Shown here: piece by piece, positions 45,569 through 56,119 of the stretch
Position numbering within the stretch: the first letter of the stretch is position 1
How the letters are laid out: each line of letters begins with the position of its first letter
Source: Breviolum minutum Mf 1.05b.01
Taxonomy: Eukaryota; Sar; Dinophyceae; Suessiales; Symbiodiniaceae
Assembly (NCBI GenBank): GCA_000507305.1
Contig: DF241476.1
Coordinates: 1-64,000, forward strand
DNA: 64,000 bases
Reading direction: 5' to 3'
The notes under the pieces: model-generated
Told to the model about the DNA's origin: nothing
What the model saw: only the letters and a program-made list of their open reading frames with translations
Databases searched by the model: none
Position numbers and translations under genes: made by a program

Positions 45569-46080
45569 TTTACACGAGACACCTTTTACACCAGACACCT
45601 TTTACACCAAACCCCTTCTACGCCAGACACCGTTTACAAGAGACGCCTTTTACGCCAGCTAACTTTTACACCAAACGCCGTTTACACGAGACGCCTTATT
45701 ACACCAGCCCTTTACAACAAACAACTTTTACACCAGAAACCTTTTACACCAGACAACTTTTACAACAAACAACTTTTACACCAGGCGCCCTTTTCACCAG
45801 AGACCTTTTGCAAAAAAAGCTTTGACACTAGACAACTATTACGCCAGAAACCTTCTACACCAACTAGCTTTTACGCCAGGTAACTTTTACACCAAAGAAC
45901 TTGAACACAGAACAGCACAACTTTTACAATTTACACCAAGCACCTTTTACACCAAACAACTTTTACACCAGACAACTTCTACACCAGACACCTTGTACAC
46001 CAGACACCTTTTACAAGAGACGACTTTTACACCAAACGCCTGGTACACCTGACATCTGTTACACCAAACAGCTTTTACAA
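45569..46080 (+). repeat. 16-bp minisatellite, about 32 units
   Basis: The consensus unit is GACACCTTTTACACCA. Most units are exactly 16 bp, with a few length changes near 45690-45715. Because 16 is not a multiple of three, the array cycles through all frames, and four open frames of 74-107 residues over it are repeat artefacts. Confidence 0.95.
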
Positions 46081-46275
46081 AGTACTACTCCGTACTGCCA
46101 ATCACAACTACGTACTACACAGTAGTATTCCGATCCCGTACTACACAGTACTCCGTACCACACAGTACTACAATGTACTACATACAACTCCGTAGGACAA
46201 AGTATTAGAAACTACTACAAAGTACTACTCTGTACTTCAAAGTGCTACAAAGTATTTTTCTGTAGTACACATGAA
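46081..46275. repeat. GTACTAC / TACTACAAAGTAC repeat block
   Basis: Irregular repeats of GTACTACACAGTACT and TACTACAAAGTACTAC, rich in GTAC palindromes. The reverse-complement version occurs at 54.11-54.25 kb next to the 106-bp family. Confidence 0.85.
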
Positions 46276-46396
46276 CCGTCCAGTACTAGTACAATGCGCG
46301 GAGCCGCCGTGGAGATGCAAAAAGCAATGTAACTGCGACATTCAGCTCCATTTCGTGAGCATTGAAACGTCCGCTACACTGTGCGGAGCAATTCCT

Positions 46397-46706
46397 GGAG
46401 CTTAAACTTTGCGTTTCGCCACAGTTTGGCGCGATCGACCCACGGATTCCTGCAAAAGGGTTCGTCCAGCAAAATCAAATGTGCGTCACGCTACAGCAGC
46501 GTGCCTTCAAAAATCTGGAACTGCCCGTTTCGCTACAGTGGCGCGCGCAGAAGTGTATGAAAGTTGCGTTTCGCCACAGTTTAGTGGGATGGGCCCACCG
46601 AATCCTGTGAGATGGTTCATCCAACAAAATGAAATGTGCATCTCGCTACAGTGGAGCGCATTAAAAATTTGGAAATATGTGTTTTACCACAGCGGCGCGC
46701 AGAATT
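46397..46706 (+). repeat. 155-bp tandem duplication
   Basis: GCGTTTCGCCACAGTTT at 46411 recurs at 46566, and the surrounding sequence aligns over about 155 bp, each unit also holding CGCTACAGTGGCGCGC-like words. Confidence 0.8.
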
Positions 46707-46779
46707 AGAATTGTATGAACCATGTCAGCGACGTCCGTGCAAGCTTGGGCAGTACAAAAAAGTACCATTTTACGACAGG

Positions 46780-46940
46780 TCTGGACGTCCGACAACCACG
46801 ACACGACGAAAGGGATGCGCGGCGAAGTTCAAGATTTGCGCTTCGCTACAGTTGTTGACATCCGACAACCATGACGAAAGGGCTGCGCGGCGAGCTTCAA
46901 AAAATTTTCGTTTTGCCACCGTTTTGGGTGTCGGACGACC
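46780..46940 (+). repeat. About 73-bp tandem repeat
   Basis: GTCCGACAACCACGAC with CGAAAGGGATGCGCGGCGAA recurs about 73 bp later as ATCCGACAACCATGAC with CGAAAGGGCTGCGCGGCGAG; a third, weaker unit follows. Each unit includes a CGCTACAG-like word shared with the 155-bp repeat to the left. Confidence 0.72.
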
Positions 46941-47027
46941 ACGAAACGACCAGAAGGCAGTCTCCCCCCTTGGCCTGCGAACCCAGTGCGGACAGAAAAA
47001 ACAATGTTTTAAAGAGGAGGTGGCCCT

Positions 47028-47205
47028 TTGAAGAGCAGCCATCTTCAGCAGCCTTTATATTCAGAAGCTTGCAGGAGCAGCTATCCTTAGCAATCTCTAA
47101 AGAGCAGCTATCCTCAGCAGCCTTTCAAGAGCAGCTATCCTGAGCAGCCTTTCAATAGCAACCATCCTCAGCAGCCTTTAAAGAGCAGCTATCCTCAAGC
47201 GGGTT
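47028..47205 (+). repeat. 27-bp tandem repeat
   Basis: About six imperfect units of AAGAGCAGCTATCCTCAGCA followed by GCCTTTC. A unit of 27 bp would keep frame (SSYPQQPFK-like) but stops occur, so coding is doubtful. Confidence 0.85.
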
Positions 47206-47624
47206 TGAAGAAGCAGCCACTGAACATCAACTTGCTGTGGTCAAGGGTCGCTGGTCAGCCAGCTGTGGTCAGGGGTTAGCGGCCAGCTAACAGTGGTCAA
47301 AAGGTTGTCAGTCAGATTTAGAAATCAACTTGCTGTGGTCAGTGCTAAACATCATCTTGGAATGGTCAGTGGTTGGTGGTCATCTATGAACGAGTTCCTT
47401 GAAAGAACCCTTTGGCTGCGCTTTTGGGGAAAGGATGAGCTTGTGCTGACCACAAGCTAAAAACAATGGATTTTGCAGTAGAATAAAGAGGTAGTGATCG
47501 ACGTTTGTAGTGGTATATCAGGAAAAACATTGTTAAGTAGACCAAACGCGACAAACAAGATTAGTGGATGTCGATTTCAGTTGGCCGATTTGACAATGTC
47601 GATGTGTGGATGTGTCGAACATCC

Positions 47625-48640
47625 TGATGCCACAAAGGTCCTTGGCATTTTCTAAGCTTCGCACTCCAGATGTGGCTGCCGCCATATTGGCACATTTGGA
47701 CCATGACTTGGCTCAATTGCCTCCACAGTGTCTGGGCAAATTTGTCTGACGGCATCTTGAATGCTGGTGAAATACTTGTACAATTCTTGAGCCTTTCTTT
47801 GTGCAGCAATCTAAAATCTAAAATTATGAATCTACATAAATTTGATGGAGTTCGAGTTGCTGAGTTTACGGGGAACTTTTGGCAACCTTTCTCGGTGCAA
47901 ACCAGGCTGTTTCTACCGTGGCATGCAGCCTGGGTGCCAGTGCTGCTGCGCAGCCTTCCAGCCAGTCACTCGGTGTCGACTCGGGCCCCAGCATGCCACA
48001 ACACGTTCATGGTCCGACATGGTGACGAAATGCCTCAGTGCAAATGGCTGCCTGGAAAACCCGCGTAACTGAGTAGCTCTCAAAATTCTCACAAAATTCG
48101 TTACAAGCCGTCTCAACTTGAAAGTTCTTCCCACAAAAATCGGCAGGGCCATAGAGTTAGGCAAAGTCAGAATGACAGTCGCAACATGACACCATTGAAG
48201 TACTTCCTCTCATGTCAAAATGTTTGTACCGTGGCGAGGTTGGCAGTATCTTTTGCTGGATTTGGGTGGTGGTTGCTTTGGAATGGACTCCTTCCAGGGT
48301 GAAAAAGCGCCCTGAAAGCCATTGAACACCGCGGCTGACACGAAACAAGCAAAGACACGCGTCATTTGCCACTTAGTTTTGTCCCTCGTGACGTGTTTGG
48401 TTGTAGAGTTGCTTCAACAGGTTCGAAGGGAATAGAACAAGTAGCCGTTTGATTTGAGAGATGGTTAGAAAGTATTTAGAAAGCATCAAACACATTGAGT
48501 CTCAGAGCATTCGGCCATTTCGTTTTTCGCAGGATGCACTGCTGAGACGAGTGCAAGAGGCAGCCCGGAAGTTGCCGACACAAATTCAATACAATACCAT
48601 GTTTCAGGCAAAGGATTTAGAGAATTGGAGAAGGTTTTTC
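47625..48640 (+). CDS. Candidate multi-exon gene, unknown
   Basis: Two pieces look like exons: LRTPDVAAAILAHLDHDLAQ then LPPQCLGKFV (47640-47748), and DALLRRVQEAARKLPTQIQY then NTMFQAKDLENWRR (48533-48635, after CGCAG). Both are helical with regular spacing, as in helical-repeat organelle RNA-binding proteins common in dinoflagellates, but this is a guess. A Cys-rich frame at 47.86-48.07 kb lies between them and may or may not belong. Confidence 0.33.
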
Positions 48641-49440
48641 CAATTTTTTCTTCAATTTTGGCACTTTGTTTGATTTGAACATTCATGAAAATTCTTCTAT
48701 TGCCATTGAAAGCTTGGGCTCAATGACTCGATTGTCACGCTGAGAGCCGAAACGTTCCTGGCAAAGACTTGTAACCGTTCGGGATGAGACACGACCAAGC
48801 AGCTCAATATAGCGCGGTCGAAACGAGCCAATCTGATGACGTGGATATTGAAGGCCGACGGTTGGACAATGTTGGACTATGTTGGATTGGTGTGGCACAA
48901 GTGTTGTTCACATTTTTGAGTTCGGACATGAGATTGGGCAAAAAAATCAAAAGAAAGAGGATACTAGCCATAAATGGCTGTGATTGCTGAAGTGGTTTTG
49001 TGGTTTCAGGGTTCGGGGATGACACTATGAGGGGCTCTATCAGGGACTGTGGACTGGACTCGCAGCTTTGACAGATCCCCTGTCCCAGGTGGAAAAGTCA
49101 CCGCCCGAAACCTCATCATGCAAACCGTACTAGACTGAGATGAGTTGGAACAAATTGGAACAGGTTTTTGATGGTTTTTGTTTGACCGGTTTTCGTTGGT
49201 TTTCAACCGAGGACCAAACAGTTGCCGCAGGTCATTCTTCATGGACATGTCTCAAGGTGCCATACTTGCTTCGACTGAAATGACATTTTTTTTTTGATTT
49301 TCTTTCGGCAAAGGAGTTGTCATTTCTTTTCGCAGTAGATTTGTCAATAGAAGGTTGGACTTCAAGAGCAGCATGTAGAAACAAGGAGACACGCGCAGAA
49401 ATCCATGAAGAAATGAAGACATGAAGAAATGAAGAAATGC

Positions 49441-52400
49441 ATGCAGGTGAGCAGTTTGATGCTTGTGGCAGTGGGGCTGGTACTGGTCTTCTTCTATGGA
49501 CAGAGCCGACACGTCACACGGCATCAAAACAGCACCATGATTCGTGGAGTTGTGAAGTTGAGGCTGTAGGCCGTAGCTTGTGGACGTTGTGGACCGAGCC
49601 TTCGATGGCAAAACAGACTAAGTGCAACATCCTGCAACATCCTAAAACCGAAACCGCAATAATCTCCCTTTCCCTTCCGATTTCTTCTTCATTTGAGGCA
49701 AACATGTATTTGACTCACTTTGGCTCGTGCAACCAAGGCTCCGCATTTTATCGATCAATATCAGGGCTCTGCAACCAATCTCAAGGAGCGGCCGTATCAT
49801 CTTTTGTTTGGTGGGCTGGATTCTCCGTTGGGGGTGGCGTTGTCATGATAATGAGTTGGTTCCTTTCTTACAATTGCCTGTTGGTTCCACCTAATTCTCA
49901 CTCCAGCTTGCCCTAGTCTAGCTCCGTTCAGTCAACGGTTTAGCCAACGGAAAGGGGATGCCCACTTTGTCTGTGCCGCTGAAAGGCTGTGGTGCTTTCG
50001 GATAAGGTGCAGAAGGTTGTGAAGCATTTGAATGACGAGGCTTGCACGGAAGAAACTTCCAAAGAAGTGAGACAAATGGCTCTCAGATGATGATTGATGA
50101 TTGACTTAGATGATAGACAGCGAATCATTAGGATTTGTGACTTTGGTTTGTAAGTTGCGTTTGGTTCCTGGGTCGCTTTCCGGGTTACATGGTTTCCATG
50201 TCAGGTCAAGAAGAATATCACGGCGGCGAATGCCTCGAAGGCGTCGAAGGTGGTCAACTCGTCCCGTGCCCATCACGCCCATCACGCCCATGGCGCCGCC
50301 CACAGCGTCGAGTCTGTGGAGTCCGTGGAGTCGGATTCGGACTGTCATACCGCTTTGCCTCATGAGCCCTGCTATCAGGCAGTTGCTTGGCGTGGAATGG
50401 AACATGGAGAAACGAAGTGAGAGCAGATAGTTTGTGTTCCCAAATTCCAAGACGTTCCCAGTCAATGACTTGCGACTTGAGGTTCTATGGCACAAATGGG
50501 TTGGAATGGTTGAGAACCCGACCTGGTACAAGAATGTCTCCAGGACAAGTGAATTCACAAGCGCTATGGCACCTAGCTTCTTAGAGTGTTCCAACAAAGC
50601 TTGGTTGGTTTGCTCGTTTGGTCAGGGTGGGACCAAGCAACCCTGTGTGACACCTGTGAGGACATCCAATCGACATGCTATCCAGAAATACTTAGCTGAC
50701 ACAAGGCGATACACTTAGCAGTCTTGCTTTCTCTTGGTGAAGCCGTTCAATTCATAAAAGGACTATCAGCTTATCCTGGTTGAGCATATGAACCACCCGA
50801 AACCTCACGGAGCTTTGCCCTCATGAGATATTTGTTTGAGCGTGTGAAGCGTGTTTCTTCACCTGCCCAAGCCAAAACTCTGAGGCAAGGGAAATGCAAG
50901 CAGCCTTGCTCAGAAGCTTTGCCAAGCATAAACCCTCATTTCCTTGTTTTTTTCCGCGCTTTTCTCACAACTTTGACACAAAATTTCAATGACGGACGTC
51001 TGGGCACGAACTAAGGGCGCATATCCCGTGCCGCATCCGAAGAAAAACGATCATCTCAAAGTGTACTGCTTTTCAGTGGCCAGAGGTGGAACTGAGATGG
51101 ATGCTTGGAAGAGAATTGGGATTCTGCAGAATTCTCGCATTTACAGCATTCAAACACATGTATCAGATATATCGGTGCGTCGTTTCATTAAGAGCTGACG
51201 CTCCCACCGGCAGGGCCAGAGATAAACAAGTTGTCTTTGCCGATTTTGTCGTCGTCATCGTCATCCTCGTCGTTTTGTGGTGGTGGTGGCGGTTGTGGTT
51301 GTGGTTGTGGTTGTGGTTGTGGTTGTGGTTGTGGTTGTGGTTGTGGTTGTGGTTGTTGTGGTTGTTGTGGTTGTTGTGGTTGTNNNNCTACTCCTACTCC
51401 TACTCCTACTCCTACTCCTACTCCTACTCCTACTCCTACTCCTACTCCTACTCCTACTCCTACTCCTACTCCTCCTCCTGCTCCTGCTCCTGCTCCTGCT
51501 GCTGCTGCTGCTGCTCCTGCTGCTCCTGCTGCTCCTACTGCTCCTACTGCTCCTCCTGCCCCTACTGCTCCTACTGCTCCTACTGCTCCTACTGCTACTA
51601 CTGCTCCTACAGTACTGCTCCACTGCTCCTACTCCTCCTACTACCACCACTACCACTACCACTCCCACTGCTGCTACTATTGTTCTTACGATTATCACTA
51701 CTAGTATTACTAGTGCTATCATTATTCTTATTATTAGTAGTATTATTCAGATTACAGCTAGTACTACTACTGCTATTCCTACTGCTACTGCTACTCCCAC
51801 TGCTACAACTCCCACTGCTAGTACTAGTGCTAGTGGTAGCAGTAGCACCAGCACTAGTACTTGTATTACCAGGCCCGGTGTAGGACTGCTGAATTCAAAA
51901 GGCTTGTCCTATTCTACCCTTCCAAGCTACCTGAAGCTGCTGCCAAGGACACAATGTTTATGCAACGGCAAGTGGGAGGAGGCATATTTGGCTGCGACGG
52001 GCGTCTGAGATGCAATCCCAAAGAACCTCAATATAGACATCATGCACCGTAATGCATCTTCTTGTGAGGCACACAACAAATAAAAACATATGAGATTCCA
52101 TTGAATTGAAGACAAAACATCAGTTGTTGAGTTGGGGTAGAACATCACAATGGGAATGTCAGGGGTGAGAATGAGGTTGCGCTTTTAGGAAACACACACT
52201 CTGTGATATTTGTTGCAAACTGCAGCTGCAATGGCAAGTGCTTGGAACATTCACATCTGAGGTTTGATGTTTTTAGTTCTGAAGAGATCGACATCGATGG
52301 ATACAAGACGCGTTCTTAGAGATCAAAATCCCGTTGTCATTGAAGCCGGACTTTGTGTATGTCCCCGAAATACAACTTATTTTCACACATTTTCCTCTGT

Positions 52401-55333
52401 TTTCTTTTGAAAAGATTTGATTCCTTTCAGATTGACAATTTGATGTCCGAAGTCCCTTGAGTCGGTGGAAACTTCTCAGGACAAAGCTCATTCCCTCGAC
52501 GGCCTCGGGGGTCTCCGTGGACGGCACCGCCGCCAACTCTCAGGTTTTCTTAAAGACCGAAGCGCGGCCAGTGGAATGTCAGACATCCAGACATGCAACA
52601 GACATCCTAGATATTCGTTGATGTTAAAAACCTCCGATTTCAAACACACACCCTGAAGATCCCTCAAGCTTCTTTGTATTTTTTCCTTTGTTTTCTTGTC
52701 GTTGTTTTTTTCTCCAAAACGTTCAGTTTTATCCATTGATTTTTTGCCAGCAACAAGAAGGGTGGGCATGCTACTGGGCCTGCACCAGTGTTTGTGATGT
52801 TTTTTCGTCTCCTCTGCCTCCAGTGCTCTTTCGGTGTTGGAGTTTCTCTGAGCATGGCAGGTACTGTAGGTGTTTGTTTCCTCTTGTTTTTGCATGTTTC
52901 CTTTGTTTCCCTACCGCAGAGCCTCACCCCCTCATCAGCTGCACCTTCTGTTGCACGTATATCAGTGTTTTCAGTTTTGCCTTTGTCACTCTTTCGGATC
53001 CGCGTTTGTATAATCCTTGATTCTTTGAATTCCGGACCCTTCATCCCTTGCTTACCTGCCAGCATGTAGGACCTGGATGGCAATTCTGAACAGCAAGTAT
53101 TGGTTCAACTATGATTTTATTGCCAAGGTGCTGTGTGGGATTGGGGGTTTGGGGGATCGGGGAGGTTGGTTTACTGTTGTTTGGTTGCTGAATCGGTCCT
53201 CAGGTAGATCCGGATGCCATCCTCTATCCAGATCGTCTACGGGGACATCTTCAGTGGCATGTGGGGCAGCGCCTCCGTCATACATTTTATGATTTAAGAT
53301 GTTCCGAGCTTCAAATCGTTGCCTACCAGCAGAATTTGTGTGGATCATGCTAGGTCTTGCCAGGTCTTGCTACGTGTCACCTGTATTTGCTAAGGAATGT
53401 CTTCTTTCTGAACTGTGCCAAGTATATCCCAGCCACGATGTATGGAGCCCTCGAGGCTGGCTTGTGCTGCTCTATACTGTTTGCTGTCCATTGGTTTTCA
53501 ATTTTTGAATCACAAGGAAGATAAACAGATCAACAGCTCGTCGGCTACTCCTAAGGTCTTCTCGAAAGCTGCGCTGGGTGCCTACCTTTCTCAACATCAA
53601 CGCTGTGAACAAAGCCTTCCTTTCTGGTCCTGGGGTGAAGACAGGCCATACCCGGAGAGTATTCCCAAAGGTCTCAAGGAGTCGAAATCGTTTCAAAATT
53701 TTGCCATGTTTCGTCGGTGTGACGGGCCAGGTATATGGCAAATTGCCTCGAGATGTTAGGAGTTTCTCGGTGAGACACACATTGTGATTTTGGGGAAGTG
53801 CATCGCTCTGAGCGCCGTGAATTTGCTCGCTCCGGGCGCCGCCTTTTACTCGCTCTGATCGCCGCCATGTGAAAGACTTCGTTAAGCGTGTAGGAGTGCG
53901 TGCAAAGACTTAGCAAGCGTGTAGAACTATATGATAACCTCACACAGAGAGGGTGCAATGGCAGTACGCCATCTGACGTTTCACGTGTGACAAGGGTCAA
54001 TGAATCATGACAGTGACTTTTCGTGGCAGGCACAATATTTGGTGATGTTGGAGGGTGACAGCTGTTGCCCGTCGCAATGTCAATGACATTTCATATAGGA
54101 CTTTTGAGTACGGAGTAGTACTTTGTAGCATTTTCTAGTACAGAGTAATACTGTGGAATAGTATTTTGTAATTCCTTGTAGTACAGAGTAGTACGGAACG
54201 GTACTGGAGAAGTACTTTGTAGGAGGGAGTAGTACTTTGTAGTACTGGAGTAGACATTTACAATGCGGTGAGCAACAGGTGTCATCCTCCAACATCACCA
54301 AATACTGCGCCTGGCACGAAAAAAACTCGCATGACTCTTCCTCGTCGCAGATGAACTGTGATTTACCCTGCGGGGAGCACCATGTGTCATTGTCCAAACT
54401 CACCAAATATTGCGCCTGCCACGATCATGGTCCCAGATGAACCGTCATTTACATCTGGGACCAGGATCGAGGCAGGTGCAGTATTTGGTGAGTTTGGACA
54501 CTGACAGCTGTTGCTCCGCTTGTTGTACATGACGTTTCATATGTGACAAGGATCAATCATGAGTAGTAATTTATCCGGGCGAGCACAGTATTTGGTATGT
54601 TGGAGGATGACACCAACTTGTTTTGGTGATGCAGTTGCGTGCTGCAACAAAGCAACCAGATGCCAACTTTTTTCGAGTCATCAAAGAAAAGGTTCAATCA
54701 AATCCGAAACTGGGAAGTGGGAAGCGGTTGTCTAACCCTAAAGGTGTGTTGGTCTTGTGGATAGGTGATATAATGGAGCCATGTCCCCATGTCCCCCAAC
54801 CCTAAAGGTATGTAGTATGTCTGGGTAGGTGACCTAAGTGAGTGCCCTCCAGTGTGGTCTTTGGTGACCTAAGTGAGTCGAAATGTGGTGCTCTAAGTGA
54901 GTCTCTTGTAGTGGTGACCTAAGTGTGAGTCGGTTTGTGGTGACCTAAGTGAGTCTGGTCCCGTGATTTTGCGTCACACAAAAACATTGAGGGACGTCTC
55001 AAACTAAATCAACTCGAAGTCCAAATCACCAAGGTGCATACTCAGCCGGACTACCTGAATTTTCTTCATGATGAACGTTGCTGGGGAGTTGATTGTGGGA
55101 ACAAGGCAGCTGTCGCATTCCATTCGCTTCTTGGCTGGACCCAGAAACCACAAGTCTGATCCCGTGTCAACGCACGAGAAACAGTCAAGTTGGCAAAGAT
55201 TCACATCTTTTGGAGAGCGAACACTGCGTTGAACTAGGTAAGTTACTTGAACACTGTGAACTATTCTTCACATCCTTCGCCAAGGTTCAAGCAGGTGAAC
55301 CATTGGTTCCGCTGCTACGAAGCTTCGAAATAG
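49441..55333 (+). CDS. Type II membrane glycosyltransferase-like protein, copy C
   Basis: Same order as copies A and B, with longer introns. Membrane anchor MQVSSLMLVAVGLVLVFFYG (49441-49566); AVVLSDKVQKVVKHLNDEAC (49986-50069); His/Ser-rich linker and CHTALPHEPCYQAVAWRGME (50206-50400); LRLEVLWHKWVGMVENPTWY (about 50460-50550); AYPVPHPKKNDHLKVYCFSV (about 51015-51110); DTMFMQRQVGGGIFGCDG (about 51920-51996); FDVFSSEEIDIDGYKTRS (about 52261-52320); RTKLIPSTASGVSVDGTAAN (about 52470-52560); RTWMAILNSKYWFNYDFIAK (to 53127); VDPDAILYPDRLRGH (from 53209); RNVFFLNCAKYIPATMYGAL (about 53392-53455); VFSKAALGAYLSQHQRCEQ to WGED (about 53560-53645); YMANCLEMLGVS (about 53732-53770); DERCWGVDCGNKAAVAFHS (about 55070-55130); FKQVNHWFRCYEASK-stop (55285-55333). 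The intron after the YCFSV exon holds a large microsatellite, and the intron before the CWGVDC exon holds the composite palindromic repeat. The anchor predicts a lumenal domain; the transferase role is inferred from the DPD and WGED motifs. Confidence 0.68.
51275..51870 (+). repeat. Compound microsatellite (GGTTGT, CTACTC, CTGCTC)
   Basis: GTGGTT/GGTTGT hexamers fill 51285-51383, then four Ns, then CTACTC hexamers to about 51470, grading into CTGCTC, CTACTG and single CTA-type triplets to about 51870. All long open frames here (poly-Val, poly-Leu, Thr-Pro) are repeat translations. The block lies in an intron of copy C. Confidence 0.96.
51384..51387. other. Assembly gap (four Ns)
   Basis: The gap separates two different hexamer arrays, so the true array length and structure are unknown. 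Confidence 0.95.
53982..54612. repeat. Composite palindromic repeat inside copy C
   Basis: Units related to the 106-bp satellite occur forward (about 53982-54105), then a GTAGTACTTTGTAGTAC-type core (54108-54252), then two inverted units (54256-54345 and 54350-54430), then forward units again (54465-54612). The key word is GGCAGGCGCAGTATTTGGTG or its complement. Confidence 0.85.
54818..54962 (+). repeat. GTGACCTAAGTGAGT irregular repeat
   Basis: Five to six copies of GTGACCTAAGTGAGTC-like words spaced 20-40 bp apart. The block lies in the same copy C intron as the palindromic repeat. Confidence 0.85.
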
Positions 55334-56110
55334 GTAAACACAGCTTCTCATCGTGCTTACATAGCTGATAGATATTTCATCCTGGCGCGACATGTTCGAC
55401 ATTGTCAATGTCAAGCAGTGCTTAGCCATGTTTGGCCATGTCTAGTCTGTTTCAATGCCACATTGTCCAGTCGTGCTTGGAAAGTTGTAGCAGTCGAGAT
55501 GACGAACGTATCTGCACAGAGTGCATTGATATTGCTACGACGTGCTATGGAGGTATTCCGACTCCCAAACTATGTTTTTCACATCGATTGGAACACATTC
55601 ACACCTCTCACACCAGTGGACCAGTAACACAAAAACTGTTTTTTCAGTTTCTTTTCGTTTCTTCATTCTATATAATAGATGTCCCCTTTTGCTTCCAAAA
55701 CATATCGAGTCACGTTTTGTTAGATCCAAGCTGGAATACATTGGAATACATTATAGCGAGAGCTGGTGGTGCTCGTGGGTTGGCGTTTGCATCAGCACAA
55801 ACCGCAAAAGTTCCCATGTTTCCCAGAAATGCGAGCTGTTTTTGGTATTTTTTTGATAAGTCTGACATGCATAATATTAGTTTGATATTTTTTTCATACA
55901 CTTGATTACACTTGGATTTTTTTGGTGAGTCAAGCGACCAACTCAAATTAGCATTGTGCATTAGCTTGCAATGCAAATTGCAATGCAAGAGGGCTGTTCA
56001 TACATAGGTACCAGGTACATAGGGAACAAAGGGCCCCTGGTGTTCACATGGGAACTCGGCGTCCAAAGAGTTGTTTCGTGGATATTTTTTTTGCAAAAAA
56101 GGTGAAGCCT
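55334..56110. other. Intergenic stretch after copy C
   Basis: Overlapping plus frames at 55.42-55.90 kb (SHRLEHIHTSHTSGPVTQ in one) lack a recognised domain or consistent splice chain. No gene is supported. Confidence 0.4.
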
Positions 56111-56119
56111 TGATTTTTG

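Noticed and set aside
45535-46125. Four overlapping plus-strand frames of 74-107 residues with TPFTPN/HQTPFYA-like repeats
   Set aside because: The 16-bp minisatellite is open in every forward frame, so the frames carry no evidence of coding.
51086-52008. Open frames of 153-265 residues (poly-Val, poly-Leu, Thr-Pro, Gly-Cys)
   Set aside because: They are translations of the hexamer and triplet microsatellite, read through a gap.
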